A stretch of 6,974 nucleotides of DNA from NCBI GenBank assembly GCA_001556125.1, contig LSIG01000121.1, positions 1 through 6,974 of the forward strand, written 5' to 3'. Of the stretch, positions 1 through 5,874 are shown piece by piece. The notes beneath the pieces were generated by a model. It had not been told where the DNA came from. It saw only the letters and a program-made list of their open reading frames with translations, and searched no databases. Numbering within the stretch: the first letter of the stretch is position 1; each line of letters begins with the position of its first letter. This stretch comes from Rhizobiales bacterium CCH10-E5 (GTDB lineage Bacteria > Pseudomonadota > Alphaproteobacteria > Rhizobiales > Beijerinckiaceae). The position numbers and the translations under genes are program-made.

Positions 1-979
1 CCAAAGCCGGCACGCGGTGGCTCTGCGAAGCTACACCACCAGCAGGGACACGACCATAGACGCGGACATAGTCGACCCTGAGCTGTGTCTGTCGGTCCTC
101 TGGCGGGAGCGGCTGAGGAAAGGGGACGTCCGATCGTAAAGCCAGTGTGATCAAAAGCCAGAAGACATCGTTCTGCGCATCGAGCTCTGCGGCACGCCGG
201 ATCTGCCATTGCACGGCGCGCCCGGTTTTCGGATCGCGGATCGGCCGGCGCTCGAAATAGAGCATACAGCGGTCGTCCTCGATCAACCCGCCATAGCGGA
301 AATAGCCGCTGGTGAGATCGACCTCCGTGGGCACCCCTATCCCCTCGTGATGCTCGCCAGGCTGTCCCCACTCGTGCAGGTAGGCCCCATAGAGGCGGCG
401 CTCCCAACCCTTGTGCTCGACGATGTCGAATTCGACGCTGGTGTTTGGGGAAAGGATGCTGCGTCCGTTAAGAAGCCAGAAGGCCGGAAAGCTCAGCGGA
501 TGCGCGGGAAACCACATCCGCGCCTCGAAATAGCCGCTGCGCCAGCCTCTGAGGATCGTGCCGTCCCGACGTGCGGTCTGGAGATTGCCGGAAATCCACT
601 GATACTCGGAGAGGCCATTGCCGTAATAGGCTGGCACGTTCATCTGCCGTCCGAGATAGCGGGCCGAAATCTCGAGCGCATGGCCGCCGGAGGCCAGCGG
701 ATCGGCGACGATGGCGTAGGGGTCGAAACCCTCCTCGCCGCCGCGGCGGCTGAAGGCCGAGCGACCGTAGAAGCCCGGCTCGCGTGTCGTCGCCTTGGGG
801 CCTGCGTGCCAGATCGCGGGATCGAGGACGGCAAAGTTCTCGTCGAAGAGCAGCGTGCGACCCAGTGTCGGGTCGGGAGCGTCCTGCTGCGCATGGGCCG
901 GCATCGTCTGCGCTGCGTTCCCCGTTGCGAAGGCGGCAGCCGCGCCGAGAACCATCCGGCGGGATGGCAAGAATGACAT
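1..979 (-). CDS. Tat-exported glycoside hydrolase family 16 (beta-glucanase-like), 3' end cut by window
   Basis: My translation of the minus strand from ATG at 979 stays open for 326 codons to the left edge, so the C-terminus is missing. Residues 1-30 form a signal peptide with a twin-arginine box (S6-R7-R8-M9-V10-L11), an Ala-rich hydrophobic core and a likely AHA|QQ cut after residue 30, which suggests folded export by Tat. The GH16 catalytic signature is at 183-188 (E183-F-D185-I-V-E188). By family knowledge E183 is the nucleophile, D185 assists and E188 is the acid/base. W168 lies in a typical AFWLL strand, and VDYVRVYG (302-309) is the usual last strand of the GH16 fold, so little of the domain is lost. 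A GGAG Shine-Dalgarno (986-989) sits 6 nt before the ATG. It is the third gene of a leftward operon, 26 bp after the glycosyltransferase. By analogy with ExoK/ExsH it probably cleaves the polysaccharide made by this locus. The exact linkage cannot be read from sequence. Confidence 0.92.
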   Translation of the reverse strand, partial: MSFLPSRRMVLGAAAAFATGNAAQTMPAHAQQDAPDPTLGRTLLFDENFAVLDPAIWHAGPKATTREPGFYGRSAFSRRGGEEGFDPYAIVADPLASGGHALEISARYLGRQMNVPAYYGNGLSEYQWISGNLQTARRDGTILRGWRSGYFEARMWFPAHPLSFPAFWLLNGRSILSPNTSVEFDIVEHKGWERRLYGAYLHEWGQPGEHHEGIGVPTEVDLTSGYFRYGGLIEDDRCMLYFERRPIRDPKTGRAVQWQIRRAAELDAQNDVFWLLITLALRSDVPFPQPLPPEDRQTQLRVDYVRVYGRVPAGGVASQSHRVPAL

Positions 980-1005
980 CGCTGTCTCCGTTGCTGGAGG
1001 GCTCC

Positions 1006-2109
1006 TCAGGCGGTCCGGTTTGAATGTGACACTCCGGGGCCAGCTAGGCGCCCCGACTGCCGGATTGCATCCTCGTAGACGCCGAACGTCTCCCGTGCGA
1101 CGCGGCTTATGCTGAGGTGATCGATCCGGCGCTGACTGCGTGCGCGCCAGTCACGGATCGCGCCCGGTTCGTCGATCAATTGGCAGAGCGCCACCGCGAG
1201 GGCATCTGGATCGCGCGCCGGCACCAATACGCCGGCTTCCCCCTTTTCCAGTAATTCAGGGATGCCGTCGACGCTCGTCGCGACGACAGCGCAACCCGCC
1301 TCCCGCGCTTCCGAAAGAACGAGCGGCGCCGGGTCGGCATGGGACGGAAGAACGAAGATGTCGGCCCCCAGCATCCAGGGGAACGGATCCCATTGGCTGC
1401 CCTCGAAATGGACGGCGTCTCGGCAGAACAGCCCGGCGACTATATCGCGATAGGTTTCCGAATAGGGGCCTTCACCGACGATATAGAGGTGTGCGTGCGG
1501 ATGACGCCGATGGACCTGTTCGAACGCGGCGAAGAGATCGGGCAATCCCTTGCGCGGATGCAAGCCGCCGACGAAGAGGATGCTCGGCGAGCCGAGTGCG
1601 GCCGGCTGGGTTTCCCGTTCGGCGAGACGCGCCGAGCCTATGGTGCCGTTCAGGACCACGCGCAGCTTCGCAGACGGAATGCCCCGTTGCTGCATGGACG
1701 CGCCGACCGCGGCGCTGACCGCGATGACGCGGGTCCCCACTCGCATGAGAATGGCACTCTTTTCGAAGGCATTGTGGACCGTCGTGACCAACGGGACTGC
1801 CGCGAGCTTGCAGACCGGCCAGGCCAACACGGCGCTTGTCATCATGTGGGCATGCACGAGGTCGGCACGCCAACCTCGTAGAAGTCGGCGCAACGCCCAG
1901 CCCGACTTTAGCAGTGTGGCTGGCTTCCGATGATGGTCGATCCGAAATGTCTCAACGCCGTTGCTGGCGAGCAGGGCATCGAAGTCGCCGCCACCGCTGG
2001 CGATCGCGACCGCATGACCGAGCCTGCTCTGCTCGCAGGCGAGATCGACCGCTGCGTGCACATGGCCGTTGGACTTGGTCGTATGGTTCAGAAGGTGGAG
2101 GATACGCAT
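1006..2109 (-). CDS. GT4-family glycosyltransferase (GT-B fold)
   Basis: A 367-residue protein from the ATG at 2109, a normal length for GT4. It is a cytoplasmic or membrane-associated enzyme that transfers a sugar from a nucleotide donor to a growing glycan. N-terminal Rossmann half: MRILHLLNHT start, a Gly/His loop at 13-18 and the VHAHMM strand near 85-90. Hinge: VIAVSAAV (128-135) and VLNG (152-155). C-terminal half: FVGGLHPRKGL (179-189), whose R186/K187 match the donor-diphosphate-binding basic pair, then VGEGPY (211-216) and FVLPSHADP. The GT4 E-x7-E motif reads D259-x7-E267, so the first acid is Asp instead of Glu. Start choice: an in-frame ATG at 2181 directly follows the upstream TAA stop and would add 24 polar residues. 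Neither start has a strong ribosome site, and 2109 is preferred because MRILHLL is where GT4 proteins normally begin. Donor and acceptor sugars are unknown. Confidence 0.9.
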   Translation of the reverse strand: MRILHLLNHTTKSNGHVHAAVDLACEQSRLGHAVAIASGGGDFDALLASNGVETFRIDHHRKPATLLKSGWALRRLLRGWRADLVHAHMMTSAVLAWPVCKLAAVPLVTTVHNAFEKSAILMRVGTRVIAVSAAVGASMQQRGIPSAKLRVVLNGTIGSARLAERETQPAALGSPSILFVGGLHPRKGLPDLFAAFEQVHRRHPHAHLYIVGEGPYSETYRDIVAGLFCRDAVHFEGSQWDPFPWMLGADIFVLPSHADPAPLVLSEAREAGCAVVATSVDGIPELLEKGEAGVLVPARDPDALAVALCQLIDEPGAIRDWRARSQRRIDHLSISRVARETFGVYEDAIRQSGRLAGPGVSHSNRTA

Positions 2110-2181
2110 GGACCCATCCCGATGCTCGCGCCTCCGATTGTCCGGGCCTGACTCGGCGTTGCGGGCTCCCCAGACCTGCAT

Positions 2182-3528
2182 TTACCGTGCCGGGGCAGCG
2201 CAGCGACCGAGAGCCGCCTCCGCTTCGATTGTCGAAACGCGCGCTGTCGGCTGGTAGTTGAAGCCACCTTGGCGGCCGAGCGATTCGATCCCGAAAGCCC
2301 GCAATGCCCTGACGGCCTCCGCCGCACTCTCATCGGCGCCGTTGCGGTAAATGGGGTAGGCATTCTCAAGCGACTGGCTGCCTTCGAGCCTGAGGTCACC
2401 GGAGAACAGTCCGTTCGCGGCAACATGGGCGCGGAAATCCGCCTCGGCGCGGTCGACGGAATGCCCGATGTGATTCGCGATCACCTCGACACCGAAGTAC
2501 TCGCGTCCCAGCGCGCGACCGTAGAAGTCGGAATACATGGTCAGTCGCTTCCAAGCGCCGTCATACGAGAAATTGTAGATGATCTCCTCTTCGAAGCCGC
2601 GGGCGCCGTCGAAGCTGAAATAGAGCGCCAGCAGCGTGATCGTTTCGAGTTCCTGTGAAACCGGCAGGTTGCAGAGAGCCTGCAGGCGCGGAATCGGGAT
2701 CGTGGAAACGATGCGATCGGCGAAGACCGTTCCTCCTTCGCCGATCAGCACAAAGCCGCCATCGCGTTTTTCGATCCGGACGAGCCGCGTGCCGATCAGA
2801 AAATCAGCGCCTCGAGCCGACAGCGCCTCCGTGGCGCCGGCGTAGAGCGTAGCGAAGCCTTCGCGGGGGCGTGCCAGCTGACAGTTGGTCGGGGCCGGCG
2901 GCTTCTTTAGGGCCAAACGGCCGAGCACGGCGCGCAGCGATGCGTGTTCGCTGATCCACTGCATGCGCTTGCGCGCCAGCTCGATGCCGATCTGATCGGA
3001 CGCGATGCCGTAAAAACGCGTCATGTAGGCGTCGAGGCCTGAGCGGTGCAGCAGACGCGCCCCGATCCAGTAGCGCGCAAACTCGCGAGCATTGCGCATG
3101 CGACGCTGGAAAACGCGCGCATAGAGCGCAGACGCCAGTATTCGAGCCACCTCGACCGGTCCGGCTGCCAGAATGTCGTCCCTGACCGAGATCGGATAGG
3201 CGGTTATCAGCCGCTGCGGGTTGAGTCGAGCCCAGCGCGGCCTGATCTGCACATAACGGGGCAACAGTTCGGGGAAATGCTGCAGCAGCGGCGAGTCGTC
3301 CTGAAAGATCAGGCTGCCAATGTCGAAGGTGTAGCCGCCCAACGACCAATCAATATGGTTGCCGCCGATATGCGCGTATTCGTCAACGACGAGGATCCGG
3401 CGACAGCCTTGCCGAGCAAGCACGGATGCTGAGACCAGACCGGACACACCGGCGCCGAGGACAATCGCGTCATAGCTTTCGGGCGCACTGCGGTCGGCAT
3501 CGTCGATCCGGTGGACCGTATCTTCCAT
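2182..3528 (-). CDS. FAD-dependent oxidoreductase, UDP-galactopyranose mutase/amine-oxidase-like
   Basis: A 448-residue protein. After an 18-residue polar N-terminus comes the dinucleotide-binding motif G25-A-G-V-S-G30, an acidic residue D49 at the end of the second strand (FAD ribose position) and HIGGN (53-57). HIGGN is a form of the GG motif typical of UDP-galactopyranose mutases. A DRIVSTIPIPRLQ segment in the middle of the protein and a C-terminal segment beginning GRQGGFNYQPTARV match the FAD-contacting parts of the protoporphyrinogen oxidase/phytoene desaturase/UGM superfamily. There is no signal peptide or clear membrane span, so it is probably cytoplasmic. The start is supported by TGAGG (3536-3540), 7 nt before the ATG. 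It is the first gene of the leftward operon. Its TAA stop (2182-2184) abuts an ATG of the glycosyltransferase frame, so the two may be translationally coupled. The sugar-locus setting suggests work on an activated or lipid-linked sugar, but substrate and reaction are unknown. I would not name it glf. Confidence 0.82.
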   Translation of the reverse strand: MEDTVHRIDDADRSAPESYDAIVLGAGVSGLVSASVLARQGCRRILVVDEYAHIGGNHIDWSLGGYTFDIGSLIFQDDSPLLQHFPELLPRYVQIRPRWARLNPQRLITAYPISVRDDILAAGPVEVARILASALYARVFQRRMRNAREFARYWIGARLLHRSGLDAYMTRFYGIASDQIGIELARKRMQWISEHASLRAVLGRLALKKPPAPTNCQLARPREGFATLYAGATEALSARGADFLIGTRLVRIEKRDGGFVLIGEGGTVFADRIVSTIPIPRLQALCNLPVSQELETITLLALYFSFDGARGFEEEIIYNFSYDGAWKRLTMYSDFYGRALGREYFGVEVIANHIGHSVDRAEADFRAHVAANGLFSGDLRLEGSQSLENAYPIYRNGADESAAEAVRALRAFGIESLGRQGGFNYQPTARVSTIEAEAALGRCAAPAR

Positions 3529-3535
3529 CGCCAGA

Positions 3536-3540
3536 CCTCA
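3536..3540 (-). promoter_or_regulatory. Ribosome binding site of the FAD oxidoreductase
   Basis: Reads TGAGG on the minus strand, 7 nt before the ATG at 3528. It supports that start, which is also the first gene of the leftward operon. Confidence 0.6.
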
Positions 3541-3690
3541 CCCCTCGGCAAGACGTCAGGTTAATCTCCCGCAAGATCAGCCAAAAGCAAAACGCGTCGC
3601 CAGAGGCGCTGCCATCCTGCTCAATCGCAGGGCGAATGCGCTTTTGTTGAGCGATCGGCTTCGTGGGTGGCTGGATTCGCCACTTTAGAC

Positions 3691-3706
3691 TGGCACGCTC
3701 CCTGCT
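3691..3706 (+). promoter_or_regulatory. Candidate sigma-54 (RpoN) -24/-12 promoter
   Basis: TGGCACG, four bases, then CTGCT. Against the consensus TGGCACG-N4-TTGCW only the first T of the -12 box is replaced (by C). The invariant GG (3692-3693) and GC (3704-3705) are 12 bp apart, the required spacing. Predicted transcript start is near 3717, about 75 nt before the ATG of the HAD-like gene at 3792, in the correct orientation. No activator binding site was recognised upstream, so this remains a prediction. Confidence 0.45.
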
Positions 3707-3715
3707 TCAGCAGGG
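3700..3715. repeat. Perfect 7+7 bp inverted repeat over the -12 region
   Basis: CCCTGCT, a 2-base centre (TC), then AGCAGGG. The arms pair perfectly and the dyad ends there, since the next bases out (T and T) do not pair. The 2-base centre is too short for a good RNA hairpin, so a protein-binding operator is the more natural reading. It covers the -12 element and the expected start point of the candidate sigma-54 promoter. Function is unproven. Confidence 0.4.
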
Positions 3716-3781
3716 TCAGGCAAGTTCTGCCATGCGATCGCCGACGTCGTCGCGTCGGCCCCGATCATCGAGGCTGGGCAC

Positions 3782-3785
3782 GGAG
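3782..3785 (+). promoter_or_regulatory. Ribosome binding site that fixes the start of the HAD-like gene
   Basis: GGAG with a 6-nt spacer to the ATG at 3792. The two earlier in-frame starts (GTG at 3663, ATG at 3732) have no comparable site, so this motif favours the 3792 start. Confidence 0.65.
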
Positions 3786-3791
3786 CGTATC

Positions 3792-5756
3792 ATGCCGCGC
3801 TGCTTCCATCCGAACGAGGCGGAGCTGCTCCACGGTGTCGAACTGGTGTCGACAGACCTGTTCGATACCTTGCTGCTGCGCACCCTGCGGTCAGAGCGCG
3901 CGCGGATCGTCGCGGGGGAGCGCAGCTTTGCTCGAAAGCTTGCCGAGCAAGGCCTGACTGTTTCGGAGATTTGGCTGGTCGAAGCGCGTCTCGAGGCGCA
4001 GCGACTGGCCTATCGGGCGCTCAACATGGCGGCGCAGGACGGGGAGGTCGCGCTGACCGACGTGATCCGGCGCCAGATCGCCATGCTGGGACTCCCGGCC
4101 GACCTTTGCGGGACGAGGCTCGCAATCGAGATCGCGGTCGAGAAGGAAGCTCTGCGGCCGAACCGACCGCTGGCGGCGCTGCTGCGTCACTGCCGGAGCG
4201 AAGGTCGACGCGTCATCGCGATCAGCGATATCGGGCTCCCGACCTCGGCGCTGGAGACGCTGGTGTTACATGTCCATGGGGAGCCGCTGCTCGACCGGAT
4301 TTATTCGAGCGCCGAGCTCGGCCTGACCAAGCGACGTGGCGGGCTCTTCCACGCGGTTCTCGCCGCCGAAGGAATGAGGGCCACGAATGCGCTGCATATC
4401 GGCGATGACCTCCTTGCCGATCATCGCGTGCCAGCGGCGCTCGGACTGCGGACCCTCCATGTCCCGCGCCCGCAAGCAAGGCGCCGGCTATCTCGGCTCC
4501 ATGGCGGCGTGAGCGAACTTGGGCGCCTGGTCCGCAAGCGGCGAGCGCTGACCGGTGGCTCGCTGGCGGCCGTGGAGAAGCCCTACGCGTTCGGGCGCGA
4601 GGTCCTGGGGCCGATCGTGGCCGAATTCTGCCTGGCGATATGGCTTTATGTCGACGAGGCCGCGAAGCGGAACGATGTGGCACTTCTGTTCTGCGCGCGC
4701 GGTGGGCTCGGCATCCGCTTGGCGTTCGAGCAGGTGGTCACGTCCCTGAAGCTACCTTTCTCCGTAAAGCGCGATAATCTCATGATTTCGCGGTTGGTCG
4801 CAGCCAGAGCGGCCGTGATGACCCGCAGCGCGGCGGCGCTCGATGAACTCGGTCGCGAATTTCGCGACGACAGCTTCGCGGATGTCGCTCGCGCGCTCAG
4901 CGGCGAAAGCCATGAACTGCCTCCAGCCTGGAACGAGCCGTTCGCGCCGGCGCGCTTCTTTGCTCTGCTCGACAGTCCGGCCGGCGACGCGGTCGCCGCC
5001 GCCATCGATCGCCAGAACGGCCTGTTCCGGCGCCATCTCGTTGCGGCGAGCGGTGGCGCAAGCCGCATCATCTTGTGCGACACCGGCCTTTACGGCAGCA
5101 CCCAGCGCCTGCTCGCGGCGGGTTTCCCGGAATTCAGCTGCGAGACGGTCCAATTCGCGCGCTGCAACTACAAGGGCTTCAGCGAGGATCATTTCCCGCG
5201 TGTCGTCGGGCTGGCCGTCGAGCGAAACCGCTATAGCGCCTTCGCCGTACGATCGACGGTGCTGCGCTATTGGCAATTGATCGAGAGCCTATTCGAGCCG
5301 GCCATCCCTTCGGTCCGCGTCTTCGAACAGGATTTGAGCGGCGACGTCGCTTGCAATGCCGGCGAGATCGCCTTCGGTAAGGTCGATCTGCTCGCGGGGA
5401 ACGCGCTTCTGGCCGGAGCTTTGGCTTACATCGAGGGCGTCGGCGACGGGAGGGTGATCATGCAAGACGCGGCCCGCGCCTGGCTGCGGCTTCGGCAGGC
5501 CGTTACTCGGCCGGCCGAGGCGGATCTCGCGGCGCTGGCGATCGGCGAGCGTTCCGTCGATTTCGGCCGGGCCGGTGCCGTCGGGGATGGTGGCAAACTG
5601 CCGGACGGCCCTTTGTCTCGCCTGACCTCGATCCGCACGCAGCTCTGGCGTGAAGGGGCCATCGTCCGTGCCTTTCCCCATTTGCGCTGGCCGCTGCTCA
5701 CAGCGATAGAGGCCTTTCATGCGCTGCGCGGATTTTCGATCGGTCTCCATCGCTGA
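3792..5756 (+). CDS. Two-domain HAD-like protein of polysaccharide loci (COG5610-like)
   Basis: 654 residues from the ATG at 3792. The N-terminal third is a HAD fold. Motif I is S20-T-D22-L-F24-D25-T26, with D22 the expected nucleophile. Motif II is I-S145-D146. K180 (LGLTKRRGG) serves as motif III, and G204-D-D206...D210 is motif IV. Residues 260-654 form a second domain resembling the C-terminal part of HAD proteins encoded beside glycosyltransferases: PYAFGREVLGP, then FCARGG (300-305), MISR, then CDTGLYGSTQ (429-438). Two differences from what I expect: the residue two after the nucleophile is Phe rather than the Asp acid/base of phosphatases, and the ARDG-type motif reads ARGG. The frame extends upstream to a GTG at 3663, but that stretch lacks a ribosome site and holds a promoter-like sequence. 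It probably shares a transcript with the flippase downstream. The reaction is unknown; sugar-phosphate hydrolysis or glycan modification is possible. Confidence 0.85.
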   Translation: MPRCFHPNEAELLHGVELVSTDLFDTLLLRTLRSERARIVAGERSFARKLAEQGLTVSEIWLVEARLEAQRLAYRALNMAAQDGEVALTDVIRRQIAMLGLPADLCGTRLAIEIAVEKEALRPNRPLAALLRHCRSEGRRVIAISDIGLPTSALETLVLHVHGEPLLDRIYSSAELGLTKRRGGLFHAVLAAEGMRATNALHIGDDLLADHRVPAALGLRTLHVPRPQARRRLSRLHGGVSELGRLVRKRRALTGGSLAAVEKPYAFGREVLGPIVAEFCLAIWLYVDEAAKRNDVALLFCARGGLGIRLAFEQVVTSLKLPFSVKRDNLMISRLVAARAAVMTRSAAALDELGREFRDDSFADVARALSGESHELPPAWNEPFAPARFFALLDSPAGDAVAAAIDRQNGLFRRHLVAASGGASRIILCDTGLYGSTQRLLAAGFPEFSCETVQFARCNYKGFSEDHFPRVVGLAVERNRYSAFAVRSTVLRYWQLIESLFEPAIPSVRVFEQDLSGDVACNAGEIAFGKVDLLAGNALLAGALAYIEGVGDGRVIMQDAARAWLRLRQAVTRPAEADLAALAIGERSVDFGRAGAVGDGGKLPDGPLSRLTSIRTQLWREGAIVRAFPHLRWPLLTAIEAFHALRGFSIGLHR

Positions 5757-5787
5757 TGATCGTCACATGAGGGAGGCGCATTCGAGA

Positions 5788-5874
5788 ATGGCCATTTCGG
5801 GCGATGCCGATTTCTGGCCAGTTTCGCTCTACCGGGCGGCGGGCATTCTTGCGAAAACGCCATGCTGGCGATGA
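5788..5874 (+). other. Possible 28-codon leader ORF coupled to the flippase gene
   Basis: ATG at 5788 opens a 28-codon frame beginning MAISGDADFW and ending in TGA at 5872-5874. A GGGAGG purine run (5771-5776) precedes it by 11 nt, rather far but usable. Its stop overlaps an ATG of the flippase frame at 5871 (ATGA), the classic arrangement for translational coupling, while that flippase start has no ribosome site of its own. I recognise no homology in the peptide, and a chance frame of this length is common in GC-rich DNA. Confidence 0.25.

Noticed and set aside
209..976. Plus-strand open frame of 255 codons
   Set aside because: It lies wholly opposite the GH16 gene, which has the catalytic signature, signal peptide and ribosome site. 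Its own translation shows no recognisable motif and is explained by GC-rich antisense codon bias.
1339..1881. Plus-strand open frame of 180 codons inside the glycosyltransferase
   Set aside because: No motif or ribosome site; the opposite strand carries an intact GT4 protein throughout.
3571..3584. Sigma-54-like TGGC...TTGC on the minus strand upstream of the flavoenzyme
   Set aside because: The GG and GC elements are only 10 bp apart instead of 12, which is not tolerated by sigma-54.
3561..3590. Possible -35/-10 pair (TTGCTT, 18 bp, GATTAA) for the leftward operon
   Set aside because: Each box matches the consensus at only about 3 of 6 bases; not better than chance in such a region, so no promoter is annotated.
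3663..3791. N-terminal extension of the HAD-like protein from GTG 3663
   Set aside because: It would add 43 residues with an Arg/Ser-rich, non-family character, lacks a ribosome site and overlaps the promoter-like element. The ATG at 3792 has GGAG at ideal spacing.
5757..5861. Possible terminator between the HAD-like gene and the flippase
   Set aside because: No stem followed by a T run is visible; the gap is better read as a leader within one transcript.
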